Part shown: one piece after another, positions 1 through 8,052 of the stretch | Layout of the letters: each line of letters opens with the position of its first letter | How positions within the stretch are numbered: the first letter of the stretch is position 1 | Program-made: the position numbers and the translations under genes | Source of the DNA: Pseudoclavibacter chungangensis | Lineage (GTDB): Bacteria > Actinomycetota > Actinomycetes > Actinomycetales > Microbacteriaceae | Direction: 5' to 3' | NCBI RefSeq assembly: GCF_013410545.1 | Contig: NZ_JACCFV010000001.1 | Coordinates: 1,612,001-1,676,000 of the forward strand | DNA: 64,000 nt | Notes under the pieces: generated by a model | What the model saw: the letters and a program-made list of their open reading frames with translations, nothing else | Told to the model about the DNA's origin: nothing | The model's database searches: none

Positions 1-1373
1 ACCACCTCACCGCCTCGTCGCGCACGCTCGTCATCCTCGACGAGGTGCACCACGGCGGCGACACGCTCAGTTGGGGCGACGGCATCCGCGAGGCGTTCCG
101 CTTCGCCGAACGGCGGCTCTCCCTCACGGGAACACCGTTCCGCAGCGACACGGCGCCGATCCCGTACGTCACCTACCAGCCCGACGAGGAGGGCATTCGC
201 ACCTCCGTCACCGACTTCAGCTACGGCTACGGGCGTGCGCTCGCCGACGGCGTCGTGCGTCCCGTGCTGTTCATGTCGTACGCCGGCAACGTGCGCTGGC
301 GCGACACGTCGGGCGAGGAGATGGCGGCCGGGCTCGCCGAGGACAACACGAAAGACATCACCTCGCAGGCGTGGCGCACGGCGCTCGACCCCGAGGGGCA
401 GTGGATGCCGCAGGTGCTGCGCGCCGCCGACCGACGCCTCGACGAGGTGCGCGCCGAGGTACCCGACGCGGGTGGCCTCGTGATCGCCACCGACCACGCG
501 GCCGCGAAGGGCTACGCGGCGCTGCTCGAATCGATCACGGGCACGAGGCCCGCGCTCATCCTCTCCGACGACCGCGGCGCGTCCGATCGCATCTCGAGCT
601 TCGCGGCGTCCGACGAGCGTTGGATGGTCGCCGTCCGCATGGTGTCGGAGGGTGTCGACGTGCCCCGCCTCGCGGTCGGCGTGTACGCGACGAACGCGTC
701 CACCCCGCTGTTCTTCGCCCAGGCGATCGGCCGATTCGTGCGCGCCCGACGCAAGGGCGAGGTCGCGACCGTCTTCGTGCCGAGCGTGCCACAGCTCACG
801 AACCTCGCGCACGCGCTCGAACTCGAACGCGACCACGCGCTCGACCGCCGCACGGACGGTGGCGACGAGAACGAGAACCTCGACGACGCGCTCCTGGAGG
901 AGGCCGAGGCGGGAGACCGGGCGAGCGACGAACTCGAACGGTTCACGTTCGAACCGATCGCGTCCGAGGCCGTGTTCGACAAGGTGCTCTACGACGGCGG
1001 CGACTTCGGCTACGCGGCCGAGGTCGGCTCGGAAGAGGAGCTCGAGTACCTCGGCCTGCCGGGCATCCTCGAGGTCGAACAGGTGCGATCGCTGCTCTCG
1101 CAGCGGCAGGCGAAGCAGGGTCGCATCCAGGAGGCCAGGGCGCAGAAGGGCATCGAGCCGCCACCCACGACGAAGCCGCTGTTCCGCAACCTCAAGGAAC
1201 AGCGCCAGCTGCTCAACAGCCTCGTCGGCGCCTACTCCAAGTTGTCGGGCCAACCCCACGGCGTGATCCACGCCGAGCTGCGCCGCTCGTGCGGTGGCCC
1301 CGCGGTCGGGCAGGCGACCGTGACGCAGATCCAGTCCCGCATCGAACTGTTGCGCAAGCGCATGCACTCCTGA
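1..1373 (+). CDS. DEAD/DEAH-box superfamily 2 helicase, 5' truncated by the window edge
   Basis: The frame is open from the left edge, so the N-terminus and the Walker A motif lie outside the window; the stop is the TGA at 1371-1373. About 456 residues are visible. They begin just before a Walker B motif (DEVHH) and continue with TGTPFR (motif III). The second RecA domain has SEGVDVPRLAV and FAQAIGRFVRARR (motifs V and VI). This order is known for superfamily 2 helicases acting on nucleic acid with ATP hydrolysis. The roughly 180 residues after motif VI are first acidic and then basic, and match no domain I can name. The substrate is unknown. The next gene is convergent, so no operon partner is visible downstream. 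Confidence 0.85.
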   Translation, partial: HLTASSRTLVILDEVHHGGDTLSWGDGIREAFRFAERRLSLTGTPFRSDTAPIPYVTYQPDEEGIRTSVTDFSYGYGRALADGVVRPVLFMSYAGNVRWRDTSGEEMAAGLAEDNTKDITSQAWRTALDPEGQWMPQVLRAADRRLDEVRAEVPDAGGLVIATDHAAAKGYAALLESITGTRPALILSDDRGASDRISSFAASDERWMVAVRMVSEGVDVPRLAVGVYATNASTPLFFAQAIGRFVRARRKGEVATVFVPSVPQLTNLAHALELERDHALDRRTDGGDENENLDDALLEEAEAGDRASDELERFTFEPIASEAVFDKVLYDGGDFGYAAEVGSEEELEYLGLPGILEVEQVRSLLSQRQAKQGRIQEARAQKGIEPPPTTKPLFRNLKEQRQLLNSLVGAYSKLSGQPHGVIHAELRRSCGGPAVGQATVTQIQSRIELLRKRMHS

Positions 1374-1816
1374 CGGCCGGATCGGGGTGCCGCGGCGCCG
1401 GATCGACAAGCTCGTTCGAGATCCGGGCCCCACCGGATGCCGGACCGAGAACGGCTCCTCGGTGCTCCACCCCTGCGACACCCATAGGACGGCGATGCAT
1501 GCGCGACGTCACCCGGACACCGCGGATACCGAGACGGCCCGCGTGCGGCGTGGCCTCGCCGACCCCGTGGAGTAGTGCGTCCGGAGCGTGCCGGCGGGGG
1601 AGGAGATGGTCGTCGACCAGGACTCGTCCGTCACGGGTGGCCGCGGCACTGCTGACCTGGACCTTCGAACGAAACGACGACGAGACGCTCGTCTCGGTGA
1701 CGGTCCTCGTCGTCTCGTTCGTCGGATCCGGCATGGTCGACGGCGTCCGGGCCGGGCGCCGGATCGCGCTCGGACGACTGGCGTCGTCACTCGCCACGTG
1801 ACGGGGGATCGACTTC
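1374..1816. other. Intergenic stretch without a convincing gene
   Basis: This 443-bp gap separates two convergent genes. I see no open frame with recognisable protein character. It holds one imperfect inverted repeat, with arms at 1667-1684 and about 1707-1722 (GAACGAAACGACGACGAG against its complement with a 3-nt bulge). That could be an RNA hairpin or terminator, but no T-run follows it. Confidence 0.4.
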
Positions 1817-2512
1817 CTAGGCGGTGCCGCCGGCGCGCTTCGCACGAGCCTTCTTCACGCGGGTCCACACGAACCACGCGACGAACACCACGAGACCCGC
1901 GTAGACGAGGTACTTCAGGGCGTCGGCGACGATGAGGATCTGCTCCCACGCCGGGCCGAGCAGGAATCCCGCGCCGACGAAGAGCGTGTTCCAGATGAGC
2001 GAGCCCGCGAGCGTGAGCAGACCGAAGCGCACGGCCGGCATGCGCTCGATCCCGGCCGGGATCGAGATGAGCGAGCGGAAGATCGGCAGCATGCGACCGA
2101 AGAAGACCGCTTTGTTGCCGTGCCGGTTGAACCACGCGACGGTCTTCGTCACGTCGTCCTCGTCGATGAAGGGGAGCTTGCGGGCAAGCGCGACCGTGCG
2201 GTCGTGCCCGAGCCAGCGGCCGAGCCCGTAGAGCAGGTACGCGCCGAGCAACGAGCCGAGCGTCGTCCAGAGGATCGCCTCGACGATCGTGAACTTGCCC
2301 TCGTACGCGGCGAGGCCCGCAAGCGGCAGGATGATCTCGGACGGGATGGGCGGGAACACGTTTTCGAGGAAGATCGCGAGACCAGCGCCCGGGGCGCCGA
2401 GGAGGCCCATGATGTCGATCGCCCACTGCGAGATGACGCCGAAGACGCCACCCGTGGCTTCGTCGACGGCGGAGAGCGGATGGATGGTCGAGGCGAGGAG
2501 CGCTGCGGGCAT
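1817..2512 (-). CDS. DedA family (VTT/SNARE-associated) membrane protein
   Basis: The 231-residue product is a polytopic membrane protein of the DedA family, which contributes to envelope homeostasis; some members act as lipid carrier flippases (family knowledge). Visible features are the family signature FLENVFPPIPSEIILPLAG near residues 47-65, the GRMLPIFRSLISIPAG block near 150-165, hydrophobic segments between them, and a basic C-terminal tail (RVKKARAKRAGG). I chose the ATG at 2512 because a TATTCT -10 hexamer lies 6 nt upstream, which implies a leaderless transcript. The frame stays open further upstream, but that part overlaps the VOC gene on the other strand. It is divergent from the VOC gene at 2579. 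Confidence 0.88.
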   Translation of the reverse strand: MPAALLASTIHPLSAVDEATGGVFGVISQWAIDIMGLLGAPGAGLAIFLENVFPPIPSEIILPLAGLAAYEGKFTIVEAILWTTLGSLLGAYLLYGLGRWLGHDRTVALARKLPFIDEDDVTKTVAWFNRHGNKAVFFGRMLPIFRSLISIPAGIERMPAVRFGLLTLAGSLIWNTLFVGAGFLLGPAWEQILIVADALKYLVYAGLVVFVAWFVWTRVKKARAKRAGGTA

Positions 2513-2518
2513 TGGACC

Positions 2519-2524
2519 AGAATA
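2519..2524 (-). promoter_or_regulatory. -10 hexamer of the dedA-like gene
   Basis: TATTCT on the minus strand lies 6 nt before the ATG at 2512. The spacing implies a transcript starting at or next to the start codon. No clear -35 is visible. Confidence 0.45.
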
Positions 2525-2578
2525 CGGAACCCCGGCTGCCCGCAGCCCACATGCAAGCGTATCGACGATGATCCGTGC

Positions 2579-3100
2579 ATGATCCGACTCTCCGGCCCCA
2601 TCATCCCGAGCCTCTGGTTCGACGGCAATGCCGAGCAGGCCGTCGACTTCTACGTCTCGACGTTCGCCGACTCGCGCATCACGCGCGTCACCCGCTACGG
2701 CGAGGACGCGCCGTTCCCTGCCGGGACGCCGCTCACGATCGACTTCGAACTCGGCGGGCGCCCGTTCAATGCGATCAACGGTGGGCCCCAGTTCACATTC
2801 GACGAGGCCGTTTCGTTCGTCATCGAGGTGGACACGCAGGAGGAGAACGACGAGGTGTGGAACACGCTCATCGCCGATGGGGGAGCGCCCGGCCCCTGCG
2901 GTTGGCTGACCGACCGCTTCGGCCTCAAGTGGCAGGTCTCGCCGCGGCAGTTCTTCGACATCCTGAACTCCGGTGACGCCGAGGGCATCGCCCGAGCGAC
3001 GGCGCTCATGTACACGATGCAACAGCTCGACATCGCGGCGCTGCAGGCCGCGTTCGAGGGCCGAACCCCACCGCCCCCGTCGGAACCCCCGACGCGCTGA
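2579..3100 (+). CDS. VOC superfamily protein (PhnB / 3-demethylubiquinone methyltransferase-like fold)
   Basis: The 173-residue product begins IIPSLWFDGNAEQAVDFYVS and contains GGRPFNAINGGPQFTFDEAVSF and GWLTDRFGLKWQVSPRQFF, which are hallmarks of the PhnB-like branch of the vicinal oxygen chelate superfamily. Such proteins are often annotated as 3-demethylubiquinone-9 3-methyltransferase by homology, but the biochemical role is usually unknown. The ATG at 2579 places the family start (MIRLSGPIIPSLWF) at the N-terminus. A proline-rich tail (TPPPPSEPP) ends the protein. The gene is convergent with the Na/Pi cotransporter gene, and a strong bidirectional hairpin lies between them. Confidence 0.85.
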   Translation: MIRLSGPIIPSLWFDGNAEQAVDFYVSTFADSRITRVTRYGEDAPFPAGTPLTIDFELGGRPFNAINGGPQFTFDEAVSFVIEVDTQEENDEVWNTLIADGGAPGPCGWLTDRFGLKWQVSPRQFFDILNSGDAEGIARATALMYTMQQLDIAALQAAFEGRTPPPPSEPPTR

Positions 3101-3117
3101 CCGCCCGGCGCGGTGGC

Positions 3118-3174
3118 AAAAAGCCGGGTTGTTGCTACCGGGCCGCGGGCCCGGTAGCAACAACCCGGCTTTTT
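3118..3174. terminator. Bidirectional intrinsic terminator, 27-bp perfect stem with 3-nt loop
   Basis: The arms 3118-3144 and 3148-3174 are perfectly complementary around the loop GCG. The stem is bounded by AAAAA on the left and TTTTT on the right, so it reads as a terminator on both strands between the convergent VOC and cotransporter genes. The inner 22 bases of each arm (GCCGGGTTGTTGC..., 3123-3144) recur exactly in the hairpin at 35719-35779. Confidence 0.85.
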
Positions 3175-3181
3175 TCTTCTC

Positions 3182-3206
3182 GGGGATGGGGGATGGGGGA
3201 TGGGGG
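3182..3206 (+). repeat. GGGGGAT heptamer repeat with G-quadruplex pattern
   Basis: Four G-runs at 3182-3185, 3188-3192, 3195-3199 and 3202-3206 are separated each time by AT. This fits the classical intramolecular G-quadruplex pattern. It lies between the terminator hairpin and the 3' end of the cotransporter gene. Confidence 0.7.
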
Positions 3207-3229
3207 ACAGGGCGTCGGCTACTCGCCGA

Positions 3230-4987
3230 TCAGGCCGTCTGCGGGCCTCCGTCGGCTCCCGCGCCCGCATCGACCACCTGGGCGGGGCGCTCGAGCGCGC
3301 CGTCGAGCGTCTCGCGCAGGCTCGCGATGCGAGCAGCGAGCGCGCTGTTGCGGCTCATCGAGCCGACCAGCGCCAGGATGGCCGGCTTCTCGTTCGAGGG
3401 CACGTCGGCCGCGTCGATGACGCGCCACCGGAGGGCCTCGAACGTCGCGGCGGCACCGATCACGGGCGAAGCCACGGCCGTGTCGGGTTCGGCGGACGCG
3501 TCGACCTCGTCCTCGCCCGCGGCGGCCGCGACGTCGGCGGGAAGCGGTCCCGTCATCTCCTCGATCGCGTCGCTCAGGGCGCCGAGCCCCTCGTCGAGCA
3601 GGCTGCGGCCGGCCTCGCTGAACTCGTCGCGCGCGAGTCGGCGCGCCACCTGATGCATCCCCTCGTTGAGCGAGCCGGTGTAGTCGACCTCCTCGATGAG
3701 ATCGGCGACCTCGTTCATCTGCTCCCGATCGACGTCGCCCTGCAGCGCTTCGGCCGCGTAGTCGCGGATCTGGCGCGCCAGTCCGTCGACCGCCGTGAGG
3801 TGATCGTCCGCGCTCTTCGGCGCATCCTTGTCGCCCCTGGCGATCCCGAGGAACATGGCGCTCGCCGTCATGAGTCGCTTGGCCTCGTTCTGCATGGCGG
3901 GCAGCGCGCGCGAGATGTCCTTCTTCACCGTGCCATCGAGGAACGTCGAGACCGAGTAGTCCTCGAGATCCTCGTCGCTCGAGTGGCCGATGCGTGTGAG
4001 CACCTTCTCGAACACGTTCACGAACGGGAACAGGATGACGACGTTGAAGATGTTGAAGAAGATCGAGAACGCGCCGACCGCGACGGGAACCAGTGGGAAC
4101 GTCTCCTGGCCGTCGACGACGACGGGGGCACCCGGGTCGCCCACGAAGAGCTTCATGAGGAACTCGAGCAGGGCGATCGCGGGGAAGAACAGTGCGAGCA
4201 CCACCGTGACCCCGATGAAATTGAAGCCGATGTGCGCGTACGCGGTCCGTTTGGCGTTCTTCGAGAGGTTGAGCGAGGCGATCCACGACGTGATGGTCGT
4301 GCCGAGGTCCGCGCCGATCGCGAACGCGATCGCCGTCTGCCACTCGAGGATGCCCGAGACACCGAGCCCCATCACGATGCCGATCGTCGCCGAGGACGAG
4401 TGGATCGCGGCCGTGATGAGCGCCGCGATGACGGCGCAGCCGATCACGCCGATGAAGGTCGACGAGTCGAGACCCGAGATCAGGTCCATGAAGACGGGCA
4501 TCTCGCGCAAGGGCTTGAGGCCGCCCGTCATGAGGTTGAGGCCGTAGAAGATGAGGGAGAAGCCCATGCAGGCGAGCGCGATGTTCTTCACGCGCGCGCT
4601 GCGCCCGAAGACGTAGAGCAACGCGAAGGCGCCACCGAACAGCAGGCCGATCGGTCCGAGCGGCAGCGCGATGAGGCCGTTGCCGAGGGTCGTACCGATG
4701 TTCGCGCCCATGATGACGCCGATCGCGCCACGCAGGGTGAGGATCCCGGCGTTCACGAGCCCGACCGTCATGACCGTCATCGCGGTCGACGACTGGATCA
4801 CACCCGTGATGACGGTCCCCGCGAGCACGCCCTTGGCGGGGCTCCCCGCCATCTTCGTCATCAGCTCCTTCATCTTGTTCGCGGAGAGGGCCTGGATGCC
4901 TCGCTCCATGAACTCGAGGCCGAGCATGAAGATGCCGAGCCCTCCGATGACGGGGACGATGATGTCCTTGAAAACGTCGGCATCCAT
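3230..4987 (-). CDS. Na/Pi cotransporter family protein (NptA/PNaS type) with C-terminal PhoU-like region
   Basis: The 585-residue product has about eight hydrophobic segments in the first 330 residues, including the family's duplicated motif: GVIQSSTAMTVMTVG near residue 65 and AAIHSSSATIGIVMG near residue 205. These QSS/SSS repeats are known to line the phosphate and sodium path in the Na+/Pi cotransporter family. Residues from about 360 onward are soluble and largely helical, resembling the PhoU-like domain found in bacterial homologues. The last part is acidic with an Ala/Gly-rich tail. The start ATG at 4987 gives a typical N-terminus (VPVIGGLGIFMLGLEFMERG). It lies 86 bp downstream of the pstS-like gene in the same direction, which suggests a joint role in phosphate uptake (inference). 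Confidence 0.9.
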   Translation of the reverse strand: MDADVFKDIIVPVIGGLGIFMLGLEFMERGIQALSANKMKELMTKMAGSPAKGVLAGTVITGVIQSSTAMTVMTVGLVNAGILTLRGAIGVIMGANIGTTLGNGLIALPLGPIGLLFGGAFALLYVFGRSARVKNIALACMGFSLIFYGLNLMTGGLKPLREMPVFMDLISGLDSSTFIGVIGCAVIAALITAAIHSSSATIGIVMGLGVSGILEWQTAIAFAIGADLGTTITSWIASLNLSKNAKRTAYAHIGFNFIGVTVVLALFFPAIALLEFLMKLFVGDPGAPVVVDGQETFPLVPVAVGAFSIFFNIFNVVILFPFVNVFEKVLTRIGHSSDEDLEDYSVSTFLDGTVKKDISRALPAMQNEAKRLMTASAMFLGIARGDKDAPKSADDHLTAVDGLARQIRDYAAEALQGDVDREQMNEVADLIEEVDYTGSLNEGMHQVARRLARDEFSEAGRSLLDEGLGALSDAIEEMTGPLPADVAAAAGEDEVDASAEPDTAVASPVIGAAATFEALRWRVIDAADVPSNEKPAILALVGSMSRNSALAARIASLRETLDGALERPAQVVDAGAGADGGPQTA

Positions 4988-5073
4988 GCGCTGTCCTTCC
5001 TGGCCCGGTGGGCGTGATGCTCTGGGTGTCGCTCGATCTGGGATGTTCGGGTGGGTGCGGGCGCCGGTCGGGG

Positions 5074-6216
5074 CTAGGCGTAGCCGAGTTGCTCGGCCCA
5101 GTACTCGCGCACGGCGACGCTTCCGGCCTCGGGAAGCGGCACGTAGCCGAGGTCACGTGCGGCCACGTCGGACTCGTCGAGCAGGAAGGCCATGAAGCTG
5201 AGTGCCTGGCGGGTGAGCGACGCGCCTGCGTCGCGCTTGACCATGCCGTAGACGGCGACGGTGAGGGGGTAGCCCGGGGTCGTCCCTGTCGCGACGGTCG
5301 GCGTGGCGTAGTCGTCGTCGGTCGTCCAGTCGGTGTCGGCGATCGCCGTCTCGATCGCCTCGGCCGAGGGCGTCGCGTACTCGCCCGCGCCGTTGCCCAC
5401 GGCAGCGACCGGGAGCGACGCGCGCTCGGCCTGGCCGACGTCGACGTAGCCGATGGCGCCCGGGGTCGAGCTGACGGACTCGACCACACCGCCACTACCG
5501 TCGGCGGAGGTGCCGACGCCGGCCGGCCAGCTCACGAGGGCTCCGTGCCCCGGCCCTGCGCCCCACTCGTCGGACACGTCGGCGAGATACCGGGTGAATC
5601 CGTAGGTCGAGCCCGAGCCGTCGCCGCGGTGGAACGGGACGATCTCGGTCGCCGCGAGTTCCGCGTCCGGGTTGAGCGCGGCGATGGCCTCGTCGTCCCA
5701 GCGCGTGATCTCGCCGAGGTAGATGGCCGCGAGCACCTCACCGTCGAGGCGCAGCTCGTCACCGCCGGCGACGTCCTGGTGGGTGACGACGGCGAGCGCG
5801 CCGATGAACAGCGGGAACTGCGCGATGTCGCGCTGCTCGAGCTCGCCGGCCGAGAGCGGATAGTCGGCGAGAGCGAACGAGGCACGCCCGTCGGTGAGTG
5901 CGACGATGCCCCCGAGCGAGCCGACGGCCTCGTACTCGATGCCGCTGCCGTCGACCACCCAGTCGTTGCCCGACGCGTCGGCTCGCTGCGGATCGTCGGC
6001 GTTCGCCGCGTTGCGGAAGTCGACGGCGGCGCGTTGCACGAGCGGTGCCGCGAGCGACGAGCCGCTGCCCACGAGGCCCGAGCCCGGCCTGCCCGTCAGC
6101 GTGAGGACGAGCGCGATCGCGGCGATGGCAACGATGCCGAGTGCGACCCAGAGGAGCCGTCGGCGCCCGCTCTGCTCCGGCACGACGGCGACGGTGTCGT
6201 CATCGATACTGACCAT
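5074..6216 (-). CDS. pstS: PstS-like phosphate ABC transporter substrate-binding protein, membrane-anchored
   Basis: The 380-residue product has an N-terminal hydrophobic segment at about 20-39 (LLWVALGIVAIAAIALVLTL) with no lipobox cysteine, so it is probably held by an uncleaved signal anchor. The mature part starts with VGSGSSLAAPLVQ, matching the phosphate-binding GSGSSxxxPL motif of PstS, and later has HRGDGSGSTYGFTRYL and PGAIGYVDVGQAE, both typical of the family. The ATG at 6216 follows a purine-rich GGGGATTGGGGA stretch. No pstC, pstA or pstB genes are present in the window, so its cognate permease is elsewhere or it serves the adjacent Na/Pi cotransporter. The symbol is by family resemblance. 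Confidence 0.82.
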   Translation of the reverse strand: MVSIDDDTVAVVPEQSGRRRLLWVALGIVAIAAIALVLTLTGRPGSGLVGSGSSLAAPLVQRAAVDFRNAANADDPQRADASGNDWVVDGSGIEYEAVGSLGGIVALTDGRASFALADYPLSAGELEQRDIAQFPLFIGALAVVTHQDVAGGDELRLDGEVLAAIYLGEITRWDDEAIAALNPDAELAATEIVPFHRGDGSGSTYGFTRYLADVSDEWGAGPGHGALVSWPAGVGTSADGSGGVVESVSSTPGAIGYVDVGQAERASLPVAAVGNGAGEYATPSAEAIETAIADTDWTTDDDYATPTVATGTTPGYPLTVAVYGMVKRDAGASLTRQALSFMAFLLDESDVAARDLGYVPLPEAGSVAVREYWAEQLGYA

Positions 6217-6700
6217 GCGGGCATCCCCAATCCCCCGGCAACGCCCCGGTGACGTTCGCGCTCGCTCAGTGTGATCGGCACCGGCGGACCGGCCGGTGTC
6301 GCGGACATGGCCGGGGCGGAAACACTCCGCAACCGGTCGGAGCTCGAGTTCGCAGTTCTGCGTGATCCCCTGGCCCCCGACGATGCGGACCATCCCGAGA
6401 ACGTGGCGTCGCTGGACGATGCCGGATTCGCGAGGGGGCGCCGGGCACGTTCGTCGATCAAGGGCCGCCTCGCGCGAGCGATCGACGGAGGGTGGCCGCC
6501 TCCGGCGTCCCTTTTGAACGCGAGCGCGCCACCCCGCGAACGTGGACGGATACGCCGAGCGCCGAGCGCCGCAGGGTCGCGCGAAGCGCACGTGGCCCGG
6601 GCAGGCGGAAGACACGGCACGCGCGAGGAGTTGCGCGGAGACGAGGGACCGGGATCAACCGCGTGACATTCACCGAGGTCTGACGCCGGCACCGCGAAAC
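6217..6700. other. Intergenic stretch upstream of pstS-like gene
   Basis: The stretch separates the divergent pstS-like and Fic genes. A plus-strand frame from a GTG at 6271 to 6666 (131 codons) has protein-like composition in its first third (ELEFAVLRDPLAPDD) but becomes Arg-rich. It has no recognisable domain, and I regard it as a remnant or chance frame. No other gene is seen. Confidence 0.3.
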
Positions 6701-6701
6701 C

Positions 6702-6748
6702 GTGCATTCATGCACCCATATGCAAGTTTGTTGACGTAATCTTGCATA
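6702..6748. promoter_or_regulatory. Operator/promoter region of the Fic gene with nested TGCA inverted repeats
   Basis: This AT-richer patch holds GTGCAT-TC-ATGCAC at 6702-6715 and a perfect TATGCAAG ... CTTGCATA inverted repeat at 6719-6726 and 6741-6748, with a 14-nt spacer. A TTGACG -35-like hexamer (6731-6736) lies inside the spacer, so a protein on the repeat would cover the promoter. The Fic protein carries a C-terminal winged helix and is the obvious candidate to bind here (inference). Confidence 0.55.
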
Positions 6749-6780
6749 CCAGGAGTTGTTCGCAACGGAAGTGGAGACGC

Positions 6781-8052
6781 ATGGATACCGCCGCGCGCGC
6801 ACGACGAGAAGCGGCCGGGGAGTCCGGGGGAGGGGTCGGGCTCCCGTCGCCTCACGTCCCGGAGGCCGAGACGCCCGGCTCCTGGCCGTCTTCGGACGAG
6901 GAGCCGGTCCACTGGGAGCGCGATCCGCGCGAGCCGATGTCGCGGCGGGCTCGGCGTCGGTCGGCGGGCCCGTACCTGGCGTCGATTCCACCCGACATCG
7001 CCGACCTGCCGATGCCGACCATCCCCGACGAGCTGCTCGCCGAAGCCGGGGACGCGCACGCCGCGCTCGCGCGATTCGACAGCACGGCGGGGCTGGTCCA
7101 CGCGCCACTGCCGTCGATCCTGCTGCGCACCGAGAGCTCGGCGAGCTCCGAGGTCGAACAGCTCACGGCGAGCGCGAAGCAGGTGGCGCTCGCGAACATC
7201 GGCGACGCGAAGTCGGCGAACGCCCGGCTCGTCGTCGCGAACGTCCACGCCATGGAGTCCGCACTCGCGCTGGCCGACCGGCTCGACACCGACGCGGTCA
7301 TCGAGATGCACCGGGCCCTCATGGAGCGTCACGACCCCTCGATCGTCGGCGAGTTCCGGCATGTCGGCGTCTGGGTCGGCGGCTCGTCCCCGCACGTGGC
7401 GGCTCACGTCGCACCGATCGTGGCGCGCGTCCCGGCCCTCATGGACGATCTGATGGTCTACACGCGCCGAACCGATCTTCCCGTGCTCCCGCACATCGCG
7501 ATCGCACACGCCCAGTTCGAGAGCATCCATCCGTTCCCCGACGGCAACGGGCGCACCGGGCGCGCGCTCACCCAGGCGATGCTCCGCGGCAGCGGGACGA
7601 CGAGCCAGGTCACCGTGCCGGTGTCCGCGGGCCTGCTCGCGAACCCGCAGGAGTACTTCGACGCGCTCACCTCGTATCGCCGGGGTGACGTCGTGCCGAT
7701 CGTGCGGGTGTTCACCGATTCGACGTTCCGCGCGCTCGAGAACTCCCGCCGGCTCGTCGACGAGATCAACGCGACCCAGGAGGCATGGCGGTCGCGGCTG
7801 GACGCGAGGCGAGGCTCAACGGCGCGGCGGGCGCTCGACATCCTGCCGGCGCAACCGGTCGTGACCATCGCGCATCTCGCCGAGCAACTCGAGGTGAGCA
7901 TCCCCGCGGCGAGCAACGCCATCGCCACCCTCACCGACGCCGGCATCCTCGAGCAGTCGACCTCCGGCCGACGCAACCGGTACTGGCACGCGCCCGAGAT
8001 CCTGAACGCGCTCGATGATTTCGGTCGCCGCGCTCGTCGAGGCCGCGGGTAG
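6781..8052 (+). CDS. Fic family protein adenylyltransferase with N-terminal inhibitory motif and C-terminal winged helix
   Basis: The 423-residue product has the complete Fic catalytic motif HPFPDGNGRTGR at residues 250-261, including the catalytic His and the nucleotide-binding Asn/Gly/Arg. Fic proteins transfer AMP from ATP to hydroxyl groups of target proteins. A segment SSEVEQ near residues 122-127 aligns with the (S/T)xxxE(G/N) inhibitory helix of class II Fic enzymes, with Glu126 as the presumed inhibitory residue and Gln in place of Gly/Asn. Residues from about 345 form a winged helix-turn-helix (TIAHLAEQLEVSIPAASNAIATLTDAGIL), seen in many stand-alone Fic proteins. The first 60 residues are disordered and charged. 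The ATG at 6781 follows a GGAAGTGGAG ribosome-binding site. No antitoxin gene is adjacent. Confidence 0.92.
   Translation: MDTAARARREAAGESGGGVGLPSPHVPEAETPGSWPSSDEEPVHWERDPREPMSRRARRRSAGPYLASIPPDIADLPMPTIPDELLAEAGDAHAALARFDSTAGLVHAPLPSILLRTESSASSEVEQLTASAKQVALANIGDAKSANARLVVANVHAMESALALADRLDTDAVIEMHRALMERHDPSIVGEFRHVGVWVGGSSPHVAAHVAPIVARVPALMDDLMVYTRRTDLPVLPHIAIAHAQFESIHPFPDGNGRTGRALTQAMLRGSGTTSQVTVPVSAGLLANPQEYFDALTSYRRGDVVPIVRVFTDSTFRALENSRRLVDEINATQEAWRSRLDARRGSTARRALDILPAQPVVTIAHLAEQLEVSIPAASNAIATLTDAGILEQSTSGRRNRYWHAPEILNALDDFGRRARRGRG

Noticed and set aside
3219..5495. 758-residue minus-strand frame overlapping the Na/Pi cotransporter gene
   Set aside because: It is an out-of-frame reading of the cotransporter and pstS genes, Arg/His-rich throughout, which is typical of shadow frames in GC-rich DNA.
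6781..8052. Fic protein as half of a FicT/FicA toxin-antitoxin pair
   Set aside because: No small antitoxin gene is adjacent. The inhibitory helix is in the same polypeptide, as in class II Fic proteins.
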